Positions 26,918-38,400 of a DNA stretch of 64,000 nt are shown here, piece by piece (positions within the stretch are counted from its first letter, which is position 1; each line of letters starts with the position of its first letter). The DNA is from Methylomonas paludis (GTDB lineage Bacteria; Pseudomonadota; Gammaproteobacteria; Methylococcales; Methylomonadaceae): contig NZ_CP073754.1 in the NCBI RefSeq assembly GCF_018734325.1, positions 434,001-498,000 of the forward strand. The letters are read 5' to 3'. A program made the translations under genes and the position numbers. Under the pieces are notes generated by a model. It did no database searches. It was given only the letters and a program-made list of their open reading frames with translations, and had not been told where the DNA came from.

Positions 26918-28260
26918 AAATAGCCTTCTATGGCTTTGATGAGTTTTTTATTCAGAGCAAACATCACCACATGATCGCCTTCGGCAAACACGGTATCGTG
27001 ATGTACGGGTATCACCTCTTTTTCGCGGATTAACGCACCCAGAATCACCCCGTCAGGCAAATTGACCTGGTCTACCCGTAAACCGACCACCGATGTAGAG
27101 TTTTTACTGCGATGGGCAATTGCCTCAATTGCTTCGGCGCTGCCGCCACATACCGAACTAACCCCCACCACATCACCTTTTCTGACATGTTTGAGTATAC
27201 TGCCCAGCGTTTCCAGTTTGGGCTGTATGGCCAGATCAATATCAGACCCATCCAGCAATTTCAGATAAGAATTATTGTTGACCAGACAAATAGCCCGTTT
27301 CGCACCTAGTTTTTTCGCCAGACCCGCTGAAATCAAATTAATACCGTCATTATTGGTAATCGCACAAAACAAATCGATGTTTTCAATCATCTCCTCCTGC
27401 AACAGCGATTCATCAGTACAATCGCCGTGCAAAACCAGGGTATGGCGTAAATCATTGGCAATATCTTTGGCCCGATTCTGATCCTGCTCTATCACCTTAA
27501 CGTAATAATTTTTTTCCAGGGCAATGGCCAGGCGTTTGCCGACATGACCGCCGCCGGCTATCATCACGGTTTTAATCGGTGCTTCCAGTTTGTGCAGACC
27601 GATCAGCGTCTTGCGTACCTTGTCACGCGGGCAGACAAAAAACACCTCATCGCCGGTAGCAATCACCGCTTCACCGTTAACCGGAATAGTAACGCCGTCT
27701 CTAAAAATGGCCGCCACCCGGATCATATCGTCAGCCAGTTTTTCCTTGACGGCATGAATTCGTTTACCGGTTAGAAAGCCAGTAGCAACCACCCGGATGG
27801 AAAACAGCCTGATCAAACCATCGGCAAATTCCGAGACATGCAAGGCACCGGGAAACTTGACTAAATTATGTAAAGATTCGGTGATAATCTGTTCTGGACT
27901 GATGACAATATCGATACCGCCCGGCTCAAACAACTGAGGATGGTTGAGGAAATCGATGTCGCGTACCCGGGCAATGGTTTTAGGTTTGCTGTACAGCGTG
28001 TTGATCACATGACAGGCCAGCATATTGGTTTCATCACGGTCAGTAACCGCAATCACCATATCCGCATGTTTAATGCCGGCTTGTTCAAGAACCGAGGGGT
28101 GGGTGGCATTGCCTTCTATCGTGGCAATGTCCAATTGAGCTTTTAGAGCTGTGAGCAGTTGCGGTTTTAAATCGATAACAACAATATCATTTTCTTCGCT
28201 GGCCAGAGCGCCGGCCACAGAAGAACCGGTAACACCGGCGCCAAGAATCACAATTTTCAT
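26905..28260 (-). CDS. trkA: Trk potassium uptake system regulatory subunit
   Basis: Peripheral membrane protein of 451 residues that gates the TrkH/TrkG potassium channel. It is an internal duplication: two RCK_N Rossmann domains ('KIVILGAGVTGSSVAGAL' at the start, 'TVMIAGGGHVGKRLAIAL' near residue 233), each followed by an RCK_C domain. NAD(H) and nucleotide binding to these sites sets channel activity. No trkH is adjacent, as is usual for trkA in many gammaproteobacteria. It is divergent from secA. Confidence 0.95.
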   Translation of the reverse strand: MKIVILGAGVTGSSVAGALASEENDIVVIDLKPQLLTALKAQLDIATIEGNATHPSVLEQAGIKHADMVIAVTDRDETNMLACHVINTLYSKPKTIARVRDIDFLNHPQLFEPGGIDIVISPEQIITESLHNLVKFPGALHVSEFADGLIRLFSIRVVATGFLTGKRIHAVKEKLADDMIRVAAIFRDGVTIPVNGEAVIATGDEVFFVCPRDKVRKTLIGLHKLEAPIKTVMIAGGGHVGKRLAIALEKNYYVKVIEQDQNRAKDIANDLRHTLVLHGDCTDESLLQEEMIENIDLFCAITNNDGINLISAGLAKKLGAKRAICLVNNNSYLKLLDGSDIDLAIQPKLETLGSILKHVRKGDVVGVSSVCGGSAEAIEAIAHRSKNSTSVVGLRVDQVNLPDGVILGALIREKEVIPVHHDTVFAEGDHVVMFALNKKLIKAIEGYFQPI

Positions 28261-28488
28261 AAAAACTCAGGTAGAGGATAAGGTTTTAATATGGTGTAAA
28301 CCTTTAAACTTGCTAAGTATCAAGTTACCGAATTATACGCCGATAACCGGTCTTGTCCACGTCAATTCTGGTTTTGCGCAATTTAGCGGCAAGCAATTTG
28401 TAGATGATTAGGCTTGATTTCTGGTGAAACACCCCTCATAGCGTTTATAATCTTATGGTTTGTAATTCACTCTCACACTGGAAGTATC

Positions 28489-31227
28489 ATGCTGGGTAAG
28501 CTGGTTAAAATGGTTGTTGGCAGCCGCAATGAAAGGCTGGTCAAGAAAAAACGCAAATTGGTCAAAAAAGTTAATGTCTTGGCGGCTGAATATGAAAAGT
28601 TGTCGGACGAAGCTTTAAAGGCTAAAACTGAGTATTTTCGAGATCGTCTGGCGCAGGGAACGAAACTCGATGATCTTTTGCCTGAGGCTTTTGCTGCCGT
28701 TAGAGAAGCGTCCACCCGAGTATTCGGGATGCGGCATTTCGATGTGCAATTGATAGGCGGTATGGTATTGCACAGCGGCAAGATCGCCGAAATGAAAACC
28801 GGCGAGGGTAAAACCCTGATGGCCACGCTGGCAGCTTATTTAAATGCCTTGCCGGGTCGCGGTGTGCATGTAGTTACCGTCAACGATTATCTGGCGCGGC
28901 GTGATGCGGAATGGATGGGCAGACTGTATGGCTTTCTAGGCTTGACTACCGGCGTCATTGTTAGTGACTTAACGCATGAAGAACGCAAAGCCGCGTATGC
29001 AGCCGATATTACCTATGGCACGAATAACGAATTTGGTTTTGATTATCTGCGCGATAATATGGCCTTCAATCTGGAGCAAAAAGTTCAGCGTGACCTGTAT
29101 TTTGCTGTTGTCGACGAGGTGGACTCCATCCTCATTGACGAAGCCAGAACACCATTGATCATCTCCGGTCAGGCTGAAGGCAGTACTGAAATTTATCTGA
29201 AAACCAACCAGATCATCCCGTTCCTGACCAAACAGGAAAAATCCCCGGATCCTGAACAACAAGAACAAATGCCCGGTGATTATGCAGTTGATGAAAAAAC
29301 TCGGCAAATTCACCTCACTGAAGAGGGTTACGAGCGGGTCGAACAGCTTTTGGCCGAACACGGCCTGATTGCCAATGGCTCTTCACTGTACGATGCCGCC
29401 AATATTCGATTGATGCATTATCTGAATGCCTCGTTACGCGCCCACATCCTGTTTCAGAAAGATGTCGATTATGTAGTGCACAATAACCAGATCGTCATTG
29501 TTGACGAATTTACCGGTCGGATGATGTCCGGTAGACGCTGGTCGGAAGGCCTGCATCAAGCCGTGGAAGCCAAGGAAAACGTGCCGATTCAAAATGAGAA
29601 TCAAACTCTGGCATCAATAACCTTCCAAAATTATTTCCGCCTGTATAACAAACTGTCCGGTATGACCGGTACAGCCGATACCGAAGCTTTCGAACTGAAT
29701 AAAATCTATGGCCTGGAAGTTGTCGTTATCCCCACACACCGACCCATGATCCGCAAAGATTTTGGTGATGTGGTGTATCTGTCGGCCCGCGAAAAATATA
29801 ATGCCGTCATCGAAGATATCAAAGACTGCGTCAAACGCGGTCAGCCGGTATTGGTGGGTACCACCTCCATCGAAAATTCCGAACTGATTTCCGGACTGCT
29901 GAAAAAGCAGGGTATCCGGCACGAAGTACTGAACGCCAAACAACATGAACGCGAAGCGCATATCATCGAACTGGCCGGTATGCCGGGTGCAGTTACCATC
30001 GCCACTAATATGGCTGGCCGTGGTACCGATATCGTGCTGGGTGGTAATTTAAATGCTGAATTGGCCGCACTGGGTGAAAATGCCAGTCCTGCCGAGCAGG
30101 AACTGGTGCGCGGTGCCTGGCTGGACCGGCATGAAAAAGTGCTGGCCAGCGGCGGCTTGCATGTCATCGGTTCTGAACGCCATGAATCCCGCCGTATCGA
30201 CAACCAGTTACGTGGCCGTTCCGGGCGCCAGGGCGACCCAGGTTCCTCACGCTTTTACCTGGCATTGGAAGACGACTTGATGCGGATTTTTGCTTCAGAC
30301 CGGGTCGCGTCTTTAATGCAAAAACTGGGTATGCAGGAAGGTGAGGCCATAGAGCATCCCTGGGTAACCCGCTCAATAGAAAGCGCACAACGCAAAGTGG
30401 AAGGCCGTAACTTCGATATCCGCAAGGAAATCCTGGCCTATGACGATGTTGCCAATGATCAGCGCAAAGTTATCTACTCGCAACGTAATGAACTGATGGA
30501 AGCTGATAATATCAGTGATATTATTTCTGCGATACGGGCCGATGTCCTCAATGATGTCATCGCGCGCTATATTCCACCAAAAACCATGCAAGAGCAATGG
30601 GATATAGTCGGATTGGAAGCGCATCTGCACCAGGAGTTCAATCTGCATCTGCCCTTAGTTGCGTTAATGGCTGAAGATATTACCCTGAACGAGCCCAAAT
30701 TGCGCCAACTGATTCTCGACAAAGCCGAGCAGGATAGCCGCGACAAGGCAGAAGCAGTTAGTGAAGAAGTGTTAAGAAGCTTTGAAAAATCCGTTATGCT
30801 GCAAGTGCTGGATAACAGCTGGAAAGAACATTTGGCAGCTATGGATCAACTGCGTCAGGGCATTCATTTCCGTGGCTATGCTCAGAAAGATCCTAAACAG
30901 GAATATAAGCGCGAAGCGTTTACCATGTTTACTGATTTATTGAATCATATCAAAACCGAAGTGGTAAATATTCTCAGCAAAGTGCAGGTTACCCGCGAAG
31001 AAGATGTCAAAGCCATCGACGAACAGCGCCAAGCTCCGCAGGAAATGCATTTTGAACATGCCGAAGCGCATTCTGCCTTTGAAACAGAGCCGCAAGCTAT
31101 CGCAGAGGAGCCACTGGCAACGGATCAACCCTTTGTTAGAAACAGTCAAAAAATTGGCCGTAACGATGCTTGTCCATGTGGCTCCGGGAAAAAATACAAA
31201 CAGTGTCACGGCAAGCTGGTGGAATAA
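28489..31227 (+). CDS. secA: Protein translocase motor subunit SecA
   Basis: ATPase that pushes preproteins through SecYEG, 912 residues. Nucleotide-binding domain 1 includes '[13 protein letters not shown]' (Walker A) and '[20 protein letters not shown]' (DEAD-like Walker B); the second domain has '[14 protein letters not shown]' and '[12 protein letters not shown]'. The C-terminus ends with the zinc-binding SecB-docking motif CPCGSG-x8-CH. ATG 28489 ('MLGKLVK') has GGAAG upstream and matches the family start; the open frame extends 25 codons further 5' without support. It lies 228 bases from divergent trkA. Confidence 0.97.
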   Translation: MLGKLVKMVVGSRNERLVKKKRKLVKKVNVLAAEYEKLSDEALKAKTEYFRDRLAQGTKLDDLLPEAFAAVREASTRVFGMRHFDVQLIGGMVLHSGKIAEMKTGEGKTLMATLAAYLNALPGRGVHVVTVNDYLARRDAEWMGRLYGFLGLTTGVIVSDLTHEERKAAYAADITYGTNNEFGFDYLRDNMAFNLEQKVQRDLYFAVVDEVDSILIDEARTPLIISGQAEGSTEIYLKTNQIIPFLTKQEKSPDPEQQEQMPGDYAVDEKTRQIHLTEEGYERVEQLLAEHGLIANGSSLYDAANIRLMHYLNASLRAHILFQKDVDYVVHNNQIVIVDEFTGRMMSGRRWSEGLHQAVEAKENVPIQNENQTLASITFQNYFRLYNKLSGMTGTADTEAFELNKIYGLEVVVIPTHRPMIRKDFGDVVYLSAREKYNAVIEDIKDCVKRGQPVLVGTTSIENSELISGLLKKQGIRHEVLNAKQHEREAHIIELAGMPGAVTIATNMAGRGTDIVLGGNLNAELAALGENASPAEQELVRGAWLDRHEKVLASGGLHVIGSERHESRRIDNQLRGRSGRQGDPGSSRFYLALEDDLMRIFASDRVASLMQKLGMQEGEAIEHPWVTRSIESAQRKVEGRNFDIRKEILAYDDVANDQRKVIYSQRNELMEADNISDIISAIRADVLNDVIARYIPPKTMQEQWDIVGLEAHLHQEFNLHLPLVALMAEDITLNEPKLRQLILDKAEQDSRDKAEAVSEEVLRSFEKSVMLQVLDNSWKEHLAAMDQLRQGIHFRGYAQKDPKQEYKREAFTMFTDLLNHIKTEVVNILSKVQVTREEDVKAIDEQRQAPQEMHFEHAEAHSAFETEPQAIAEEPLATDQPFVRNSQKIGRNDACPCGSGKKYKQCHGKLVE

Positions 31228-31290
31228 TTAGCTTGCTTGGTGATAATTGGCAGGTGATTTTAGCGTCCTGAACTATCAGGGCTTAAAGGC

Positions 31291-31317
31291 CCAGGAAAAC
31301 CGTTAGGGTTTTCCTGG
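31291..31317 (+). terminator. Hairpin after secA
   Basis: CCAGGAAAACC and GGTTTTCCTGG form an 11-bp stem around a 5-base loop, 63 bases after the secA stop. No T-run follows, and the glgP ribosome site lies 20 bases beyond. It is likely an RNA-level boundary between secA and glgP. Confidence 0.6.
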
Positions 31318-31348
31318 TGCGACCATAAAAATCAAGGAGTGTAAGCTC

Positions 31349-33853
31349 ATGCCTAACAGAGTATTTCGCAAAAGCAATCCAAAGTCCGACATTACCAAAT
31401 TACCTAAACTCGGCCTGGAAAAAAAGAATTTCATCGCCGATTTTAAACATTACTACAGCCATCGCTTAGGCCGCGACGAACATTGCCGTTCCCCGCATTA
31501 TGCCTACGAAGCCTTATCACTGGCCATCAGTGACCGACTGGTCGAACGCTGGAAAACCACCTATAACACCTATAAAGACCAGGATTGCAAACGCGCCTGT
31601 TATCTGTCTATGGAGTTTCTGATAGGTCGCTCCTTAAGCAATGCCATGCTGAATCTGGGCGTGGATGATGTGGTTAATCAGGCCCTGTATGATTTGGGGC
31701 TGGAAGCAGAAGAACTGCTGGACAGCGAAGTGGATGCCGGTCTGGGTAACGGTGGCTTGGGCCGCTTGGCCGCCTGCTTCATCGACAGTTGTGCCACCTT
31801 GCGATTGCCGGTTACCGGTTATGGCTTGCGCTATGAATACGGTATGTTCACCCAACAAATCCAGAATGGCGAACAAGTCGAACTCCCCGATCACTGGCTG
31901 CGCATGGGCAATATCTGGGAAATTGAACGGCCGGAATATCTGGCCAGAGTCAAATTCGGCGGCCATACTCAGACCCATATCGATGAAAAAGGCCAGAAAC
32001 GCGTCGTGTGGCTGGATACCCATGATGTGCTGGCTATGCCTTATGACACCCCAGTGCCCGGTTATAAAAACGGTACAGTCAATACTTTGCGCTTATGGAA
32101 AGCTGTCGCCACCGAAGAATTTAATCTGCAAGAGTTCAATGCCGGTGACTATGCCGAAGCGGTTGCCCAAAAGAATACCGCCGAAAACATCACCATGGTG
32201 CTGTATCCCAATGATGCCAATGAAAACGGCAAGGCCTTGCGTTTACAGCAACAATATCTGCTGGCCTCGGCCAGTTTGCAGGATGTGCTGGCCAACTGGG
32301 TAGGCCGGCATGGGAAAGACTTCAGCAAATTTGCCGAAAAAAACTGTTTTCAGCTCAACGACACCCATCCCAGTATCGCCGTTGCCGAATTAATGCGCCT
32401 GCTAATCGACATTCACGGTCTGTCCTGGAAAGAGGCCTGGCAGATTACCAGTCATACCATGGCTTATACCAATCACACCCTGTTACCGGAAGCGTTGGAA
32501 AAGTGGTCGGTAAGCTTGATGCAAACTTTGCTGCCACGTTTGATGGAAATCATTTTTGATATCAATGCCTATTTTCTGAGAGAAGTCTCGGCGCATTGGC
32601 CGGGTGATGGCGAGCGTCTGGCACGCATGTCCATTATCGAAGAAGGCTACGAGAAAAAGGTCCGCATGGCTTATCTGGCCATAGTCGGTAGCTACTCGGT
32701 CAATGGCGTGGCGGAACTGCATTCTAAATTGTTGCAGGAAGGCTTGTTCAAAGATTTTTATGAACTCTGGCCAGGCAAGTTCAATAACAAAACCAATGGC
32801 GTTACACCCAGACGCTGGCTGGCCGCCTGTAATCCCGATCTGGCCAAGTTGATTACCGAAACCATAGGTGATGCCTGGATTACCAATCTGGCCGAACTGG
32901 AAAAACTCAAGCCATATGCTGATGATCCCGAATTTCGACAAAAATGGCATGCATTAAAGCAGGCCAGTAAACAGCGTTTGGTGGAATACAAAAAAGAAGA
33001 AGTAAACGCCAATATCAATGTCAACGCCATCTTCGATGTCCAGGTTAAACGCATACATGAATACAAACGCCAGATTTTGAATGTATTGCATGTGATTTAT
33101 CTGTACGACCGCATCAAACGTGGTGATACCCAAAACTGGGTAGCGCGTTGTGTGCTGATCGGCGGTAAAGCTGCGCCCGGTTACGTAATGGCCAAAAAAA
33201 TCATTAAATTGATTAATAACGTCGCCAATGTCATTAACAACGATCCGGCGGTGGGCGATAAGCTCAGCCTGATATTTCTGCCCAACTACCGGGTAACCGC
33301 AATGGAAAAAATCTGTCCGGGTACGGATTTGTCCGAACAGATATCCACAGCCGGTAAAGAAGCCTCCGGCACCGGCAATATGAAATTGATGATGAATGGC
33401 GCTTTAACCATAGGCACACTGGATGGCGCGAATATTGAAATTCGTGAAGAAGTAGGTGAGGAAAATTTCTTTTTATTCGGTTTAACCGAAACCGAAGTCG
33501 AAGCCATGCGCCCGCATTACGATCCGCAGGCCTATATCAATCAGGATAGTGACTTGCAATCGGTAATGCACTTACTGGAATGTGGTCACTTCAACCAGTT
33601 TGAACCCGGCATTTTTGATGACATCATCGCCTCCATCAAAAGTCCGTACGATCCGTGGATGACCATAGCCGATTTTCGCAGTTATATCGAAGCCCAAAAA
33701 CGTGTGGAACAGGCCTATCGAGATCAGGATCACTGGATCAAAATGAGCATCCTCAATACAGCGGCCAGCGGCAAATTTTCAACTGACCGCACTATCAGCG
33801 AATACAACCGCGATATCTGGAAACTCACACCGGTTGATGTTGAGAGCAAATAA
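31349..33853 (+). CDS. glgP: Glycogen/alpha-glucan phosphorylase
   Basis: Releases glucose-1-phosphate from glycogen or maltodextrin; 834 residues, the full family length. Signatures include 'GNGGLGRLAACFIDS', 'NKTNGVTPRRWL' and the pyridoxal-phosphate lysine K679 in 'GTGNMKLMMNGAL'. AAGGAG precedes the start. It is followed after 14 bases by trmL. No other glycogen gene is in the window. Confidence 0.96.
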   Translation: MPNRVFRKSNPKSDITKLPKLGLEKKNFIADFKHYYSHRLGRDEHCRSPHYAYEALSLAISDRLVERWKTTYNTYKDQDCKRACYLSMEFLIGRSLSNAMLNLGVDDVVNQALYDLGLEAEELLDSEVDAGLGNGGLGRLAACFIDSCATLRLPVTGYGLRYEYGMFTQQIQNGEQVELPDHWLRMGNIWEIERPEYLARVKFGGHTQTHIDEKGQKRVVWLDTHDVLAMPYDTPVPGYKNGTVNTLRLWKAVATEEFNLQEFNAGDYAEAVAQKNTAENITMVLYPNDANENGKALRLQQQYLLASASLQDVLANWVGRHGKDFSKFAEKNCFQLNDTHPSIAVAELMRLLIDIHGLSWKEAWQITSHTMAYTNHTLLPEALEKWSVSLMQTLLPRLMEIIFDINAYFLREVSAHWPGDGERLARMSIIEEGYEKKVRMAYLAIVGSYSVNGVAELHSKLLQEGLFKDFYELWPGKFNNKTNGVTPRRWLAACNPDLAKLITETIGDAWITNLAELEKLKPYADDPEFRQKWHALKQASKQRLVEYKKEEVNANINVNAIFDVQVKRIHEYKRQILNVLHVIYLYDRIKRGDTQNWVARCVLIGGKAAPGYVMAKKIIKLINNVANVINNDPAVGDKLSLIFLPNYRVTAMEKICPGTDLSEQISTAGKEASGTGNMKLMMNGALTIGTLDGANIEIREEVGEENFFLFGLTETEVEAMRPHYDPQAYINQDSDLQSVMHLLECGHFNQFEPGIFDDIIASIKSPYDPWMTIADFRSYIEAQKRVEQAYRDQDHWIKMSILNTAASGKFSTDRTISEYNRDIWKLTPVDVESK

Positions 33854-33867
33854 TCACCCAGATCAAC

Positions 33868-34341
33868 ATGCTGGATATTGTCCTGTTTGAACCCGAAATT
33901 CCGGCCAATACCGGCAATATCATCCGGCTGTGCGCCAATGTCGGCGCACAGCTGCATCTGATTCAGCCGCTGGGTTTTGAGCTGGACGACAAACGCCTGC
34001 GCCGAGCCGGACTGGACTATCATGAATGGGTCAGCATCCGTCAATACGCTTCCCTGGCCGACTATATCAATCGCGCCACCCCGCCAAATCTGTATGCCCT
34101 AACCACCAAAGGCAGCAAAGTTTACAGCCAGATCAACTTCCAGGATGGCGATGCTTTGCTGTTTGGCCCGGAAAGCCGCGGTATCCCGGCCAGCTTTCTG
34201 CAAACCCTGCCGGCTGAGCATAAACTGTATCTGCCCATGCGTCAGGAGAGCCGCAGCCTTAACCTGTCCAACTGCGTTTCCATCGTCCTCTACGAAGCCA
34301 TGCGCCAATTAAATTTTCCCGGCGCAGTCCTTAAAGCCTAA
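33868..34341 (+). CDS. trmL: tRNA (cytidine(34)-2'-O)-methyltransferase
   Basis: SPOUT-class methyltransferase of 157 residues that methylates the wobble ribose of tRNA-Leu. It has the knot motifs 'FEPEIPANTGNIIRLCANVGA', 'LLFGPESRGIPASFL' and 'LPMRQESRSLNLSNCVSIVLYEA'. The length and opening sequence are those of TrmL (YibK). It lies 14 bases after glgP and is probably co-transcribed. Confidence 0.93.
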   Translation: MLDIVLFEPEIPANTGNIIRLCANVGAQLHLIQPLGFELDDKRLRRAGLDYHEWVSIRQYASLADYINRATPPNLYALTTKGSKVYSQINFQDGDALLFGPESRGIPASFLQTLPAEHKLYLPMRQESRSLNLSNCVSIVLYEAMRQLNFPGAVLKA

Positions 34342-34595
34342 AAAATCGCCCCGAAGCCATCGCGTAATCGGTAAACGCAGTCAAAATATTTTCAATACTC
34401 CTCGTATCCTGCTAGCCATGCCTCAATTCTGACTATTAATCTCAAGGATGCCGAATTGGCTTATAAAACAAGGCATAAAGTTTATATGTGTTAGCATGAA
34501 TTCGGCTCATCATAAAAGCCATGATTTGAGATAACCATTCAACTGGCAAAGTTGATGGTTTTATCAAAATGTAGATAGTTGTTAGGAGATGATTT

Positions 34596-35216
34596 ATGAA
34601 AAATTTTGTGATTAAAAATGTTATTGCTTTAGCCTTGACCTCAATTCCAACTTTTGCCTCGGCTGGGTATAGTTTTCTTACTGAACAGACGCTAAATGTC
34701 GGGGGTGGTGTCGTAACCGCAGATCTATATACCAGTGAGAAAATTGTCGCAGGTACAACCCAGTACACCATTGATGCGCTGTCTGGAAAATTTGTAGAAA
34801 GTGGGGTAGGTGGTTCGACATACACCTCCTTAACATTGTTAGGTACAGGCCAACAGTTTCCTTCCAGTGCTACCACTGGCGGAAATACTCCCACAGATAA
34901 TCTATTTCTTACCGCTGGTGGTGCTGGTGGCTTCTTGACTTCTGGCGGTTATGCATTTGGCTATTCAAGTGACCCGGCAGATAAATACCAAGTCTATTTT
35001 GCCGACAATAAATATCAAGGCTGTTGGAGTCAAGGTTCTGATTGTATTACTATCATAGGGCCTATTTTTTTAGGCACAATCGGTGGAACCTCACCAGGCG
35101 GGTTTCCGGTGCCAACAATCCCAGAGCCGGAACAATGGGTAATGATGCTCATCGGAGTCAGTGTCGTTGGATACCAAGTTAAACGCCAAAAACCCAAACA
35201 GGTTTTGGTAAGCTAA
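34596..35216 (+). CDS. PEP-CTERM sorting-domain protein
   Basis: Exported protein of 206 residues. A signal peptide (cleavage near 'ASA', about residue 23) precedes a Gly/Thr/Ser-rich body of short strands, and the tail has the sorting signal: 'PEPEQWVMML' followed by a hydrophobic helix and a basic end ('KRQKPKQ'). Such proteins are processed by an exosortase (EpsH/Xrt) during exopolysaccharide-linked export. The body has two cysteines ('GCWSQGSDC') that may form a disulfide. A good ribosome site (AGGAG) precedes it. Neither exosortase nor polysaccharide genes are in the window. Function unknown. Confidence 0.85.
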   Translation: MKNFVIKNVIALALTSIPTFASAGYSFLTEQTLNVGGGVVTADLYTSEKIVAGTTQYTIDALSGKFVESGVGGSTYTSLTLLGTGQQFPSSATTGGNTPTDNLFLTAGGAGGFLTSGGYAFGYSSDPADKYQVYFADNKYQGCWSQGSDCITIIGPIFLGTIGGTSPGGFPVPTIPEPEQWVMMLIGVSVVGYQVKRQKPKQVLVS

Positions 35217-35252
35217 ATTCATTTTGCCAGATAATATGCCCACGAAACCATT

Positions 35253-35308
35253 GAAGTGCTGGGGTCTCAAAGATAGGTTCAAAAAGCGGCGACACCCCGG
35301 CACACTTC
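35253..35308. terminator. Possible bidirectional hairpin
   Basis: GAAGTGCTGGGGT (35253–35265) and ACCCCGGCACACTTC (35294–35308) can pair imperfectly around a 28-base loop. It lies between the convergent PEP-CTERM and calpain-like genes, so it could end both transcripts; there is no clean T-run. Confidence 0.4.
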
Positions 35309-35454
35309 AGAGCCAATAATATTTCAGGCTAAATTTGGCCGGTGCGGCAAAACCCCAGATCACCAGAATTTTTCTCTCTTCTCAAAAGTAGCAAGTAGTC
35401 TGGGTGCAGCAAAGCAGAATCGAGGAAATCGCTGCCAAGCAGCCTGCCTATTCT

Positions 35455-38400
35455 TCATGAAACCAGTTGAAAATCCGCCACACTCAAAGCGGCAGGATGA
35501 CTGTTTAAACCCACAATAGCAATTTCAACAGCTTGGCTGGCATCGTGCGCATCGTAATAAACGCCACCGTTGCTTTTATTGTAATAAAGAAAATCGTTAT
35601 GGCTGGTGGCTTTACCGGCGTTACTGAAGTTGGTGGCACTTATCGTGCCGGTGTTGGCAAAAGCGCCAAATGCTGTTTGCGATAATTCAATCTGGCCGTT
35701 ACCTTTAAAGTAATGATCAATTACCACCGGGGTGCCGGGTTTATTATCAAATAGATACAGCACCGGAATGGCGGCGATGCGACTGGTGCTAATCACTTCC
35801 ACAGCGTTGTTGACGCTGTCGGCAATATAAAGATTGCCGGCGTGGTCGGCCGAAATCGAATCAGCATTGACGTTGGCATCTATTCTGGTTAGGGTGTTGC
35901 TACCGACCGCAATTTCATCAATAACATTTATATTTCCCGAGCCATTCGCCACCTGGATAGCAGCTGAAAAGAAAATATTGCCCATACTGTCAACATCTAT
36001 ACTGTGACCACCAAAAGCGCTTAAGGTATCCAGCGTAGTTACCGCGTGATTACCGGCGCTGATTTCGTTGATATTAAGAGTACCGTTGAGCCAGCCTGAT
36101 GTGTAGGTAGTAAAATACAGATTACCCGCCTGGTCGATGGTCAGATTACTTAACTGGGCGTTTGCATAGCTGGCGAGTGTTTGCGGGGTATTGCTGCCGG
36201 CGGCTATTTCGATGATAGATTGACCATAGTAAATATCATTAACGGTAACAAAAAGGTCACCGCCGGCATCGACAGCAATACTTTGCGCGTTAACGCCTGT
36301 GAACAGCGTATTGGCGGCGTGATTACCGGCGGCAATTTCTGTTATCGCGCCATTGCCGTTATCTGCCACATAAACATTACCGCTGTTGTCTACCGCAACA
36401 CCAACCGGATTATTAAAGCCACTGGCTAGCGTAGTAACGGCATGGGTGCCGGCGCTAATCTCCTTAATAGCGTTATCGCCGCTATCGGCAACATAAATGT
36501 TGCCATTATTGTCCACCGCCGTACTGGTGGGATTGTTAAAACCGGTGGCGACAGCCGGTTCCTGCAGGCTGTTACTATCCAGTGGCAAAAGAGTGTCAAT
36601 TTGACCAGCACCAATCGTTTGCAAATCCGCCATACTGGCTTCAAACGTGGTATCCCAGGTTTGTCCGGTTTGTACCCCCCAGGGATTGCGTAAAATAAAA
36701 TCACCGGTCACACTGTCGTAACCGACTACACAAAAAGAGTGATCCGAGACAAAAGTGGTGCGCCCGCTGTTGTCCTGTCGGTCACCATAACAGTCAAAAA
36801 TGACTTCATCATTATCTTGTACCTCCTTGATCAGCGAGCTTTGCAGGCCAGTCCAGGCGTAAGCGTTATAGTTACTGCTGTTATAGGTATAAGCAGCTTT
36901 ATCGGTGATTAAAGTCAGCGCAGCACCGGAGTAGCCGCCGTTGATCACACTCCAGGCATTGCCTAATCCGCTTTCATTGAGCTGAATATAGGCTATTTCT
37001 ATCAGACTGGCCCAGATGTCGCTGTTCGAACGATTGCCAAGCAGAGTGCCGGAGTTTTCGTACAACAGGTTTTTGTTAACCGTAATATAGCTGGCAACGC
37101 CATCGATAAAGAATCTTACCCCATAAGTGCCATTGCCGTTATCGGTAAGCATGGTGGTAATGGCAGAAGATTCGCATTTGGCGACTTCAGCCAAAGCCGC
37201 CAACAGGAAGCAGTCATTAACATGGCCTTGATTGATATCCGTGATCACTGGGGTGCCGCTGGCATTGAAAATCGGGCTGGAGCTAAGCAAATAATGGCTG
37301 GAGCTGACTTGGTAATCTGAAAACGTCGCCGGTAAATCACCGCCCAAAAACCATTTTTGTATTAGCTCGCGGATTTGGTCGGCACTGCTGCCGATAGTCA
37401 GATTGCCCAGTGTCACTGCCGTAGCTGCTCCGCCAGTCCATGTGGCGTTTGTCGGATCACCGTTTATCAATTTATTACTGATGTTATACAGATAAGGCGA
37501 TACCTGAATGCCGCCCACAGTATTGAAGTTAGCCACCAAGGCCGTCAAGTCATGGAAAATATTAGCGGTAACACTGCCACGGGCGGCAATATCGTTCAGT
37601 ATTTTCAACATACCGCTGTAGCTGAGTGCGTCATTGCTGATCTGGGCAACGGCATCGGCACGAACGCCGGTATCCAGCAACTGATTAATCAAGGGGTTAT
37701 ATCCGCTGGCACTAAGGCCTAATGTACTGATCGCGGGTGAACTGTCACCGTCCCAATGGGATTTGATCCTAATATTGTAAGCTGTGCCGTTAAAGGTTTC
37801 AGTCCCATTAGAGTTAATAACAGTATTCACCTTGGTCTTGTCGGCTTTGCTCAAGGCCACACTAAACCCGCTGGCGCTAAAATTGCTGAAAGTATCCGTG
37901 GTGCTGAACGTGTAACTGCCGTTGCCAATGATTTTGAAGGCACTGAGTAAAATATTCTGGCTATTACCGTGTTTAACCAGATGGCTGCCGCTGAAGCTAA
38001 ACACGCCGCTTGCCGTATCGTAACTAACTGCGGTAATACTGGGAGCAACGGCATTGCTGACCATGACGCCCTGAGCGCCAAGTGGGTTGTTGCCGCCGTC
38101 CCAGCCTTTACTGGCCGATAGCTGGTATAAGGTTTTACCATCGCCGGCCTTAGCGCCATTCTGGTTAAGTAGGCCATCCACTGCCAGTTGGTCAGTTACA
38201 GAAAGTTGAATGGCGATACTATTGCTGCTGATGGCGCTGTTGATATAACTGTCAAGGCTTAAGATATAATTTGCGGCGCCATCGCCTTTAATGTGGAAGT
38301 CGTTGATCTTGTAATTGGCCGAGACTGAGCTGAAGTTACTGCCGCTCAGCGTCATAATCCCGGTGGCAGCGTCATAATCGGCTTGGCTTAAAACCGGCTT

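Noticed and set aside
34540-34560. Sigma-54 promoter before the PEP-CTERM gene (TGGCAAAG...).
   Set aside because: A GG dinucleotide is present but there is no GC at the -12 position.
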